Of a stretch of 23,940 nucleotides of DNA, positions 8,464-18,414 are shown piece by piece. The translations under genes were made by a program, and so were the position numbers. This DNA comes from Ectocarpus siliculosus. Taxonomy: Eukaryota > Sar > Phaeophyceae > Ectocarpales > Ectocarpaceae. Numbering within the stretch: the stretch's first letter is position 1; every line of letters starts with the position of its first letter. Under the pieces are notes generated by a model that saw only the letters and a list, made by a program, of their open reading frames with translations, did no database searches and was not told the DNA's origin. Location of the stretch: the NCBI GenBank assembly GCA_000310025.1, contig FN649737.1, positions 2,344,676 through 2,368,615 of the forward strand, read 5' to 3'.

Positions 8464-11233
8464 ATGGCGCTCCTCCTCACTGTCCCCCCCGGACTCCTTG
8501 TCACGCACGCACAACCGCCTTGTACCTCCCTGACTTGGAAAAAAACACGCGCAGGTGAGGGCTTGCCTGTTTCCCGGCGATCTCTTGCGGAAGGGGTTTC
8601 CGCAACGCTAGCGGCGTCGGCTGCGCTTCTCACGGCGCAACCCTCGCCTGCCGCGGCGAAGCCAGAGCGCATCAAGGGCGGAGGGCCGCTGGTGACACTG
8701 GAGGATGGCGCCAGCTATCAGGAGATGACGATCGGCGATGGGCCTTCGCCCAAGGACGGCGACAGAGTGGCCGTGCACTACTCCCTGTTTTACAATGGTG
8801 ACTCCGTGCCGGCATTTTGTTTTTTCCGGTGCTCCGTATTCCAATGAGACAGAAATAGCCCAGGCAAATGTTCAGCGCAGGTATGGATGAGCATCTGTGC
8901 CGGCATTTTTTTTTCCGGTGCTCCGTATTCCAGAGAAACAGAAGTAGTCCAGGCAAAAGTTCGGTGCAGGTATGGATCAGCATCAGAGCGTCCCGCACGG
9001 CATACTATCAGATCAAGCTTGGGCCGCTCGAATGTTTGGTGGGGGGGAACCTGGCGGTGTGCACACACACCCGTAGTGTAGATGCAGCACAGAGTGCGTG
9101 CTAAGATTGCTGCGGCATACTGCTGTCTAGATCAAGGATTGGCTGCTCGATTGGTCCGTAGAGGTGGACCTGGTCGGTGTGGGCACCCAGCCGAGAGGGA
9201 TCGCTCACAAGCTAGGATTCTCTCGTGCTGGAACAACTGTTTTTCTCGGCTACCACTGTTGGTGGGCGTAAGAGCCAACAACTGAAATATTGTTTTTAGA
9301 AAAGGCGGGGCTCGTGTTTTTTTTTGTGGAGAACGCCCTGCCGACGCATCTCGGTTGATCTCCAACTCGGTATTTGGCTGCCATTAGTTAGCCTCCAACG
9401 TCTTGTGTCACGCGCTCCACCAGAAACCATCGGGCGCCATGCTGGCTCAGTTCTATCTTTCTGCGAGTGCCATGTTGCACGCCTTAACAATGTGCTCTGC
9501 TCCGGCAACGTGGCGATGACTACAACCCTTTTCCCGTGGCGGAGTTGTAGGGATGCGAGGTCTAACGAATACGGCATGCGTATACACGGGTACCCTCCCC
9601 CCCCCCCCTTCTTATTCCCCTTGAAGGCCTCGAAGTGGAAAGCTCAAGGGATAGCCAGGGGTTGGCTGCGAGACCCCTGGGGTACACGGCGGGGACTGTG
9701 AACGGTCCGGGCAGCGTGCCCCCCGGGCTGGACGAGATCGTCAAGGGGATGCGTGTGGTGAGGAAGCCTTAACGACCGACGTTTTACCCTGGCACCGTGT
9801 GGAATCTCCGCTGAGAAGGGAGGCGTTTTCAACGACAACCATGTGCTACCGCAGGTATAGCCCCTCACGGCCTGAGCCGTGCGCACTCGTTCGGGGTGTC
9901 TCCCACTCGATCGACACCTGAGAGTCGTTCGTGCCGTCAGCGGAGACGTAAGAGTGCTGCCGCCAAAAACGTACCGAGTGATCGCGCATACCCCAGACCG
10001 ACTCGAACGCCCCACCAAAACGGGCCGCCAGTACAGTGGCGGCTACGGTTTAAGAGAGGGTCGTGACAAGCCAGTATTTCTCTATTAAATCCGGTTTTCT
10101 CCTTAACCGTACTGTGAAATGTGTGTATTTCTCATGGTCGTGACCAGCCAGTTTGACTCTCTTAAATCGGTTCTTTCTCTTAAACATACTCTCTTAAAAC
10201 CGTAGCCGCCACTGTATGCCGAAAATGGGTTGCGTCGGAAGTACCGTATAGGACACAAGATAACACACCCCCAGGACCGATTTTCAAAGCTCGATTTCTC
10301 ATCAGCAGAAAGGGTGGGGTGCCGAAGACGGCGGCGTTGAAGCTGTCTCGTCGAGAGCTTTCCGAAGACGTTTCGTTTCGTTTATGCATGCTCTTCGTCG
10401 TGGCGTAATCGAGCTTTGAAAATCGGTCAAGGGGGTGTGTTATCTTGTGTCGTACACGGTATCTATCTCGTCTAGGGCTGTCCGTCCTTGCGGGCATCAC
10501 TCGGTTTTTCGCACCCTCTCGGCTGTATGTACACGCCTGCATCTGTTTGCCCATACCCCCACCCCTCCCCACCCTTCCCTTTTGTTCGCAACCGATAATC
10601 CGCGGTCCGCGCCCGGCGTCGTCTTGGGTGCGATTTGATTGGTCCCCTGCTGTGCCAGGGCGGACGGCGCAAGATGACTCTCCCGCCGCAGCTCGCCTTC
10701 GGCAAGGCAGGGAGGCCGCCGTTTATCCCACCGGACGCCACCGTCGAGTAAGCTTGCGGGCAGTTCGTGTTTTTTTTTTTTTTGTGGTTGGGAGAGACGT
10801 GCCTGCCGCGCGTGGAGCAAGGATCCGTAATCAACAACCGGCTGGTTTTTTGTCTGGGAGAACGGGGGCCAAGAGGGGATGACTGTTCCCGTCGTTCTCG
10901 ATGAGTTACTCCAGTATTTTTTTTTTGCTTTCGGCAATCCGATTGCTGGGCGGAGATGCGCGGGTCAACGTAGGTACCCTTCGACAGTGCAGCCTCCTTG
11001 TGTGCTTCCTCAGTGTGACCCGCGCTTGCACGGTTAGATCTAAGTCGGGACGAGGACACTCCATGGCCCTCCTACGACCCCCCCTCCCCCTCCACCATTC
11101 ACCCCCCCGAACCTCTTGCCTATCCTTCTCGTTGCCTTCTTTGCCCCGCCGAAGCATGGACGTGAGCCTCTGGAGTGTCAAGCCGGCCGGCACAGACCCT
11201 AACGTAACGCTACCGGGCTCGTCGGTGTTCTAG
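8464..11233 (+). CDS. FKBP-type peptidyl-prolyl isomerase-like protein, predicted thylakoid lumen
   Basis: Four plus-strand exons join in phase: 8464-8797, 9627-9757, 10659-10747 and 11155-11233. They give 210 residues plus TAG. The N-terminus has a hydrophobic start, then SRRSLAEG (37-44) and an Ala-rich stretch ending SPAAA (61-65), which fits a twin-arginine thylakoid-transfer signal. The FKBP domain spans about 75-195. Diagnostic segments are AVHYSLFYNG (103-112), ESSRDSQG, VPPGLDEIVKGM, VGGRRKMTLPPQLAFGKAG and IPPDAT. Several positions that form the FKBP12 active pocket differ (no Phe-Asp after the second strand, Leu for Trp59, Phe for Tyr82), as in many lumenal FKBPs, so isomerase activity is doubtful. 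The first exon's start is the least certain part: the C-rich sequence before GCAG at 8551-8554 could instead be an intron end, which would put the true start upstream. The third exon must be spliced at GTAAGC (10748), because reading on meets TAA at once. Confidence 0.85.
8806..8986. repeat. 91-bp tandem duplication in FKBP intron 1
   Basis: Unit 1 (8806-8896) and unit 2 (8897-8986) both start GTGCCGGCATTTT and continue through TTTTTTCCGGTGCTCCGTAT, CAGAA(A/G)TAG(C/T)CCAGGCAAA and GGTATGGAT(G/C)AGCATC. The first unit begins 8 bp after the donor at 8798. Confidence 0.88.
9001..9188. repeat. Diverged direct duplication in FKBP intron 1
   Basis: Segments at about 9001-9066 and 9116-9188 share CATACT, then AGATCAAG, GG(C/T)(C/T)GCTCGA, and GG(A/T)(A/C)CCTGG(C/T)CGGTGTG in the same order, about 115 bp apart. 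Divergence is higher than for the 91-bp repeat just upstream. Confidence 0.55.
10034..10214 (+). mobile_element. MITE family B, Tc1/mariner-like ends, TA duplication
   Basis: This 181-bp element starts CAGTGGCGGCTACGGTTTAA and ends with the near-exact reverse complement (TTAAAACCGTAGCCGCCACTG). Arms are about 26-28 bp, flanked on both sides by TA (10032-10033 and 10215-10216). The CAGT terminus plus TA duplication is typical of Tc1/mariner/pogo-like elements. It has no coding capacity. It lies in FKBP intron 2 (9758-10658), 28 bp before a family A element. Confidence 0.88.
10244..10459 (-). mobile_element. MITE family A, copy 2, inverted relative to copy 1
   Basis: A 216-bp element with ends CCGTATAGGACACAAGATAA and its reverse complement, flanked by TA at 10242-10243 and 10460-10461. 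Its interior aligns with copy 1 (931-1151) only when reverse complemented: it shares GACGAAGAG(G/C)ATGCATAAAC and CTCTCGACGAGAC. That shows two independent insertions of one family. It lies in FKBP intron 2. Confidence 0.87.
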
Positions 11234-12450
11234 AAGCCGATCGACGCCCCCATCAAGACTTTGCCCGAACACCTCGTCGAGCGACCCCGGTCGTCACCTT
11301 GGAAAGTGTTGTATTTGAGGCTCGGGCGTACCCGTTGGCTATCGATGGGGGCGTTGCTCGAACCCATCGCGACCTTTCCGTTACGTGGACGTGCCCGTTC
11401 GAAGCGGTGACGTCACTCGTAGTGGTTGATGACAGGCGGTCGGGATTTGCAGGAATGATCCGCGCGTTAAAACGACCACTGCATATTGTAACAACAAGGT
11501 CTGCACGTCTGCACGTTCCGATACCTCACATCCAGAACATGCGGTGGTCCTTTTGAGCGGGGGATTTTCGGAACGGCGTACTCGGAACTCCTGCGCCAGG
11601 GTAGGGCGTAGGATTTTCCAGCTCTCTCTCTGTTGTCTCTGGGGCACCAAGTTGTATACCACGTCGTTTGGCCGCACGGCGTTGTTTTACCCCCTCAAGT
11701 TTCGATGGCGTTGGGTTTCATCATCATGTTTTCACAGCGCACGAGGAGTGCTATTGCGCGTGGGGCGGGAAGGGGGTCGGAGATTTTATCAGGGCATCGA
11801 TGGGCACATGGACACTAACTTTTTTATTCCGCGTTGCGAGTACAAACTGCGTGTGGGCGCGTTCGTTATTGTGCGAAGGCGGGCGATGCAACCCCATTAT
11901 TAGTGTCTGTATCTTGAGCGGCTTGTGTTGAGATGGGCAACCGTTTTGAGGTGGTGTTGTTGAGCTGAGAGGGGCGCGTGCGGGTATAGATTGTTTTCTT
12001 GCGCGGAAAAAGTTTGTGGGTTCGTTCATGTGTCGTTGTTTTTGTCAAAAGTAACAACTTCGTAAATTTTCGGTGCTGCACGAGACTGCGTGCTGCACTA
12101 GACTACTGCCTGCCGTAGTGAGGATGTTGAGTCATTTGTGCACAGGGTATGACAAGCATCGTCATCCTGTGCGATTGGACAAACGCGCGTTGATTGTTGT
12201 TGTTGTGGTGGCATGCACATACTGCTGTAGGCCTTCGTTTTCCCTCTGTATTGGAGGGGGTTGCCAGGTACTCCAAGATGTGCTGACTTGTGGGGATTCT
12301 GGTTTCGTGCTTGCGTGGTGTGTGGTAAGGGCGCAGGGCGGGAGATGATCGCAGGGCATAGGGCGAACAGGGCACCACGCCGAAATCAATATTATCAGAA
12401 GCCATTGGTTGTTCTTTCTCTCTCAGCAATCAGTATCATAATTCTTCCGC
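11234..12450 (+). other. Probable FKBP 3' UTR and downstream sequence; no gene seen
   Basis: This sequence follows the FKBP stop codon. From about 11,600 onward it becomes G/T-rich on the plus strand. The same skew follows the bZIP stop codon, so it may reflect the long 3' UTRs known in brown algae. No convincing coding frame or poly(A) signal was recognised. Confidence 0.35.
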
Positions 12451-12451
12451 T

Positions 12452-12577
12452 CAGCTGGACAGAGTGGAATGCCTACTTTCGTCAAGCCGTTTAACCTATC
12501 TATGGCAACTTAGCTGTGGACAGAATTGGAATAATACGTGTTTTCTTCGTCAAGCCGTTTACCCTATCTATGGTGGT
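12452..12577. repeat. Diverged tandem repeat of about 60 bp, two copies
   Basis: Units starting near 12452 and 12512 share AGCTG(TG)GACAGA, TGGAAT, and TTCGTCAAGCCGTTTA(A/C)CCTATCTATGG. They lie between the FKBP and bZIP genes. Confidence 0.75.
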
Positions 12578-12599
12578 TTCAGTTGTTCAGTGGCGAAAC

Positions 12600-13040
12600 A
12601 ACGTCTACCGACATCTAGACTATCTATCTATCTCCAACACCGACGAAACCTAGACCACCCGCGAACAACAATCAATGCCCACTAGACTACTGGAGAAACT
12701 ACGACTTCAACAACCATGTAGTAGTAGTGGTACACTGCCGCCTACCAAAAACGCTTAAACACTGCCTGACTGAATAACACGGTGGGTGCTGGTGATGCAT
12801 TTCCGTGCGATGGTCGTGCCGACGGTTACGGAATAAATTTATCGGACGCTTTCGCTGGAATCTAGACTACTAAATATATCCGAGCTTTTTCCTGGAACCT
12901 GTGTCTTCGATGTATGTATGTACCAGAAAATAGACAGACAGACGCAGTCAATGACCGACGACCCAAAAGTACTTGTCGTCGACACAGACAGGTAGGTGAA
13001 ACATGGCAAACCATTCTCAAGAGAGGAGGACCACAACTCC
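12600..13040. other. Intergenic sequence without a recognised gene
   Basis: This region contains short CTAT, CAGA and TGTA tracts and scattered CTAGAC motifs, but no supportable coding frame on either strand. Confidence 0.4.
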
Positions 13041-13048
13041 TACTGCTG

Positions 13049-13530
13049 TTTTTTTTTTGTTTTGTTCTTCACTTCAAATCTTCAAATCAGCGCTGACAGC
13101 ACTAGTGCCGTTTTTTCCGACCCTGTATGTATCTGACGGAGGAGGACCATCACAACAAGGTTTTCCCTAGAGATTTTCCGTTGCCGCAGTAGCTCTCCGC
13201 GCCGGCGGCAGCCAGTGGCTTTCTCCAAGGAGGGCGCTGTCCCCAGCCCTTATTCTAGATGTAATCGCAGCAGTACATACATGCATCATGCATGCATGCA
13301 TGGGGGTAGTGTGTACATCATGTGGACACATTTCTACACATATCATTCATTCTGTCTGTCTGGCGTATGTATCTATGCTGAGTGCTGAACTCTTCTCGCA
13401 TTAAAAATCGTAGGCAAAGTACCGCAGGAGGGGAAGGTAGAGAGGGGCTCTTCTGTGTGACCACGGGTTGGAATAAACGGCACTGGTGCTGTGAGCGCTG
13501 ATTTGAAGTGAAGAACAAAAAAAAAAAAAA
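13049..13530. mobile_element. 482-bp fold-back element with T/A-run ends and TGCTG flanks
   Basis: The left arm (13049-13123) and right arm (13465-13530) are inverted copies. Each runs from a T (or A) homopolymer at the outside through GTTCTTCACTTCAAATC, AGCGCT(G/C)ACAGCAC(T/C)AGTGCCGTTT to TTCC(G/A)ACCC. The left arm has an extra TTCAAATC duplication. TGCTG flanks both sides (13044-13048 and 13531-13535), which could be a 5-bp target duplication. The 340-bp interior has an ATGC-rich run near 13270-13300 and no coding frame. The arms are certain; the mobile nature is inferred. Confidence 0.65.
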
Positions 13531-13671
13531 TGCTGTATTCATGCATACATAACATTATGCATCCCATGCATCCCATGGCCGTCCTTCCTCTCCCATATCT
13601 CTCAATAAGTGTAGCATACAACGAACGACTTTGGTCGCATGATGTAAGTGGGTCAGCCACCACCATATCGC

Positions 13672-13798
13672 ATATATATCTTCGGATACGCAACTTCCAA
13701 CGAACGTCGTTGCCAGCACAAGAACCTACAAACAATAACCTCTGGCATGATATCTCCGTATATCTTCGGATATTGCTACAACGAACGGGCGTTGTTGC
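13672..13798. repeat. Direct repeat of about 40 bp with CAACGAACG motifs
   Basis: TATATCTTCGGATA, then a CAACGAACG-type segment and CGTTGTTGC-type end, occurs at about 13673-13711 and again at 13758-13798. Further CAACGAACG or ACGAACGG motifs lie just before and after (near 13619 and 13802). Confidence 0.65.
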
Positions 13799-13799
13799 A

Positions 13800-15860
13800 C
13801 AAACGAACGGCTGGGCATAAGTCCTGCCGTGCTAATGGATACCAACCATCTGTCCTTACGACACAGCCGTAAAAACAAAATAAAAAAAATGGGTCACCTG
13901 GGGGACATAACGTCTCTCGGGCACCACCAGGAAAATGACTCGATTTTTGGTCGTCAGACACATGCACACAGCTGATGCGAGGTTCTCAGAGCAGATTATC
14001 ACAGGGGTACAGAAAGCGGAGTTTCATTTTCGGAAGAAATCGATTGAGATTGGCACGGGCAGATTGCTGTGCCGTGTGGACCATCGTTTCTCTCTCGCGC
14101 AATCGCCAATCGTGGCGTGCGGTATCTCGGGGGTTACATGTAAAACAGCGCTGACGCTTAGCTCGTTCGTTGAAGCAGTAATGATGATGACAGCAGTCAA
14201 AGAGAAGGCGGCGATCTATGAATAAATAAATCGTGTACGTCGCGCTGCTCCTGGAATTGATCTTGAATCTCTCGGGTAGATTCATTCATGATCGCCGTTC
14301 ACGGAAGAGCCAGCGCCCCCCCAACCAACGACATGAAGGCGGTTCAGTTACATACAGACAGCGCTTCCCATTGACGCCAAACTATTCTTGCCCACTGATA
14401 GAGATGGTAGGTGCATGCTGCTGCGCTGTGGTGTGTTTCTTAACGACCACGGAGGCGCAAGTCGGCAAGGCAGAGAGGATTGACAAAACAAAACAAAAAA
14501 TTCAAAATTTCAGAATCCTGATTGGTGCCCACTGCTGTTGCTGCTGACGATCCTCTCTCTGCACTTGCCCACCTCACACACCAGTTAGTTACGCAGAGCA
14601 TCAGGCACGACAAGAAGCGAAACGACTGCGCGCACAGCAGGCGACTCCTCCTCCTCCTCCTCCTGCTGTATCCGCCACGGTCGGTCTTTCCTGCGATGGT
14701 GCTGCTGCTGCTGCTGAAATCTCTTCTGAAATAAAGAACGGCGGCAACCGTGATTGACCCCTTCGAAAAAGCTTGCGACCACCAGCAGGGCACACCTGAC
14801 CGGCAGCGAAACTTCGCGCGGTCCGCAGGACCGAATCGCCGAAGACGGGCGCGCCCCTCACCGACCAATCAGGTTGCTCCAAATTGGCCGGTACCTACCC
14901 CGTCACGCAGAGAAGATCCGTCCACAACCTAACCGCACCCACCTGTCCGCACACACATACACACAACCCAGCCTGCAGAGCCATCTCTCTCACATCATCA
15001 TCCGAACAGGACAAGAGTGAGAAATTTTTGCGAAAAGAATCGATCGGCAGACAGGGGAAGAAGAAGAGAGAGACGTTGGCCAAGCCGAGAAGGCAGACGA
15101 GTTTGCAGTGCAACAACGAGAGAGCAGGTGAGAGAGAGGGAGAGAGAGAGATGAGAGTAGGTGATGACATGGGGTGTCGAACGCGCACCCCCTGTTGCCG
15201 TTCACCGGCTGCGTTGTTGGGCAACAAGTGAAAAACATCTTTGTGCAAGAAATTGCGGGTGGTTGCCGCAAACAGTGTGTGGATATATATGTGACTGCTG
15301 CTGGGATGTGCCTCTACGTATGTATGCTATCTGCTTCTTCAGTCCTTTCGTGACGATACACGAGGCACGCGACCACAGCCATTCAACAGCAGCAGTAGCG
15401 CCTGTGTGGCCCCGACATGTACGTCACCTCGAAAAGCTCGCGCCCAACAAAAGCAGCTGCTCTCAGGGCAACATTCGTTCGGTCCGCCTCGTATGCATGA
15501 TCTATCCGGCCGGGCAAAAAAATGCCCCAGGGACCTAATTGTTTTTGGTGTTCTTGCGTGCTCTGTCCGCGGAGATTCGAAGTTGGCACATTTCCGGGCT
15601 CACCACAGCAAGATGCTGCCGTCCGTCTCCAAGCCCACGCAAGAGGGATAGCAAAAGGGCGCGCTCGTGTCTGTGCGCACAAATCGATGGGCTTGGTTGC
15701 GGTTGCTCTCAATCCCCTCCACCCAATTTTTTCTGGCCCATTTACTCCGTGTGTGAAGTATTATTTTCTCGAGCAGCAGGATGTATTGAAGAGCGGGATC
15801 CTGCTGTGAATTATTTTCTGGGGTGGTGCGCGCGGGCGCATGACTTTTTATACCCCGGGG
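13800..15860. other. Intergenic and bZIP upstream region; no gene seen
   Basis: The region contains short CTC/CTG triplet runs (about 14644-14665 and 14700-14716), a GAGA-rich patch (about 15118-15150) and no supportable gene on either strand. It presumably includes the promoter and part of the 5' UTR of the bZIP gene. No TATA box could be assigned with confidence; TTTTTATA occurs at about 15845-15852. Confidence 0.4.
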
Positions 15861-15865
15861 CAAAT

Positions 15866-15925
15866 ATGTACAACTCTTGCCTTTTCTTGAACGACACACC
15901 GCAGGAGCACGACGTCCGCAGCAAC

Positions 15926-15962
<37 letters not shown>

Positions 15963-15970
15963 GCACTTGA
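15866..15970 (+). promoter_or_regulatory. Upstream ORF with poly-Ala, overlapping the bZIP start codon
   Basis: ATG at 15866 opens a 34-codon frame that reads the CAG repeat (15927-15960) as GCA, giving about 12 Ala. It stops at TGA 15968-15970, 9 bases past the proposed bZIP ATG at 15961 and in a different frame. If the transcript starts upstream of 15866, translation of this frame would compete with the main start, and changes in repeat length that are multiples of three would keep the arrangement. The transcript start is not known. Confidence 0.45.
15927..15960. repeat. (CAG)n repeat next to the bZIP start codon
   Basis: Eleven CAG triplets directly precede the ATG at 15961. They would be 5' untranslated for the main frame but coding (Ala) in the upstream ORF. 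Confidence 0.85.
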
Positions 15971-16915
15971 ACGACTGGCCACTCGCATCGGATCAGCGCC
16001 GCCATGAGCGGCAGCGCCGATTCAGCGGAGATGATGGCATCGAAGGGTCCGATCACGGCCGTTTTGTGGCAACAGGAAGAAGAGTCACATATCCTGGCCA
16101 CAGCAGCAGCAGCAGCAGCAGCGTGTCGCTGTCACCCTCTCTGATATCGATTTACCCCGGCGTTCTCTCCGGCGGCGGCATGAGCGTCAGCAACAGCAGC
16201 ATCGCCTCGACCGCTGCCTCGACGGCATCACCCACAGCAGGGATGAGCCCGTGCTACCAGCAGCACCAGCAACCTTCGTTTGGCAACAACAATGGTAAGC
16301 AGACCGCGGGATCGGTCGTGCGCCCTTCTATCTTGAAAATAGCGACTTGGGCGGGTGTAGGAAGCAATCAAACTCGGAGCTATCCGCTCATGAACATTAA
16401 TGATGTCGCACAAACCAAACTTCGCTTGTTCCTGTTGTGCATACATAGCAGTCAGTGGCACCCGACAAGGCTCGCGTATCTACCTACAACTCCGAAATCC
16501 GCGCTCCCTCTCTTATCTCGTGCCCAGGCAAGCCGTAAAAATCCAACACATGAAACCTGTTCCGAAACACATTGCGAAGCCGCCCCAACTATTTTCATCG
16601 CAAACATAAAAAAAGGTTCCGATCTGTGCTCAGTTTGGCGTTCAGCAGTAGTAACCCTAAACTTCCGTAATGGTTGCACTGGCGCCAGCGGGTGCCTCGG
16701 GTGATCAGTCATGCGTAGGCGAGAGACCAAACTAGGAGCGTTCCTTCCCTACAAATGCAATCTCGCTGTCTGTCGGCCTTTGCCCGCGGGCAACATCTTC
16801 CCAGCCTGTGCACAGGTAAGCGGTGTTGTGGTGTTTGGACAGAACAGGGTATGCATATTTTGGAATTTTGACGTTCGTTCGAGAAAAGAGAAAAGTGAGG
16901 GCGACCAATGGACCT

Positions 16916-16947
<32 letters not shown>

Positions 16948-18375
16948 ATCATCATCATATATGAAGATATTGTGAGTTCCGCTGCAAGCCCTACTTTTTC
17001 GTCCCGCTCATGACGCATATTCACTTGTGTGTCCAACCAAACCTCAGACAGCAAGTCTTTGTAACGGGTCAATCGCAACTGATGGGTTAACCGTTGTACA
17101 TCGACCACGTGTTTTGCGTACAACTGATTAGTAACTTTGTTACACAAGAAAATCACAAAAAATAATTTGGCGGCCATTATTATGGTGAACTATTTGCGCA
17201 TTCGTTACTGCTGTGTGTGGTGGCCTGCTGATGACGCAGCACAGCAGTTACACCAAACAAAGAGCTTATATTGCAGTTACAGCAGCAGCGCATTGTTGTA
17301 ATATGCAAATAATAAATGTCGAACGGCTATGCAAACGGACAACAACCTCAATGTTTGATTCCGTACGGCAAGCAGCAAGCACGGGGCTCGTGTTGATGAT
17401 GACTTGTTCATATGTGAAGACACAACAATACATCCAAGGCCGCGAGCGACGCAAAAAAATGTGCTTCCGCTTCGTATGCATTCGCTATTGTGATAATGCT
17501 GTTATTTAATCATGCCGCATTGTCGGATCGGATCAGATCGCTTCAGGATAAAGAGGTTGAAGATAAACGAAGTGGAGTATGCACAAGACACCGACAGTTG
17601 CGAAAGGTTGGTTGTATAACGGCGGGAGGCAAAAAAAACAAACTCGTTGTGTGATTTCAAGAAAAAACAAGAAAAAGAAGGATCCACAAGATCCACAAAA
17701 AATCCCGTCATGTAATGTGGTACCCGATGTTTTCCGTGCTTCCCGATAAGTCCCCGCAAGTGTTGGCAGCCTCGCCCTCCCGAGTTAGCACAAACACACA
17801 TGAGGATCAATCAAGGGGCAACCTCAAGCATGACTCCCCCCCCCTCTGCCCCCCACAGACATTGGACGCGACGACTACTGGCGGACGGACTCTGGAGCTT
17901 CTTCCACCTGTTCCAGCGGCGCCGATGAGCTCCTCTCGACAGCGGACGGCGGGAGGGTGGAGAACGTCGGCAGCGTCGAGGGAGGGTTTCCCCAGTTCGA
18001 GCAGCTGCAGATGCCCCGGGGAGGGGGGTTGTCGTCAAGCCACCGGGACGGCGCGTTCCCGGACAGCCGGGTCAACTACAACATGAACGACCGGAACGCG
18101 ACCGGTCACGGCATCAACGGCGGGGCCTTCGCAGACGTCGCGCTGTCCGCGTTGACCGGCCGGGGCGACAAGTTGTACGCCCGGCAGGAGCGCCAGCGTT
18201 CGCCACCCCCGCCCCAGCGACAGCAGCAGAACCACAGATGCGACGTTGGTTCCTGGCCACCCACCCACGTGTTCCCTGACGACTTGGAGATCCTCCTCGA
18301 AGAAGATGCCGATGACGAGGGCGACGAGAGTTCCGACTCCCCCGGCGTCTCGTACACCGCCAACAACAACAACAC

Positions 18376-18414
<39 letters not shown>

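Noticed and set aside
10748-10751. TAA directly after the FKBP ATVE segment as the true stop
   Set aside because: The stop overlaps a GTAAGC donor, and the exon at 11155-11233 completes the expected last FKBP strand in phase.
14440-14882. Overlapping minus-strand frames with Gln/Glu/Ser tracts
   Set aside because: They derive from CTC and CTG triplet runs; no domain or splice-consistent exon was found.
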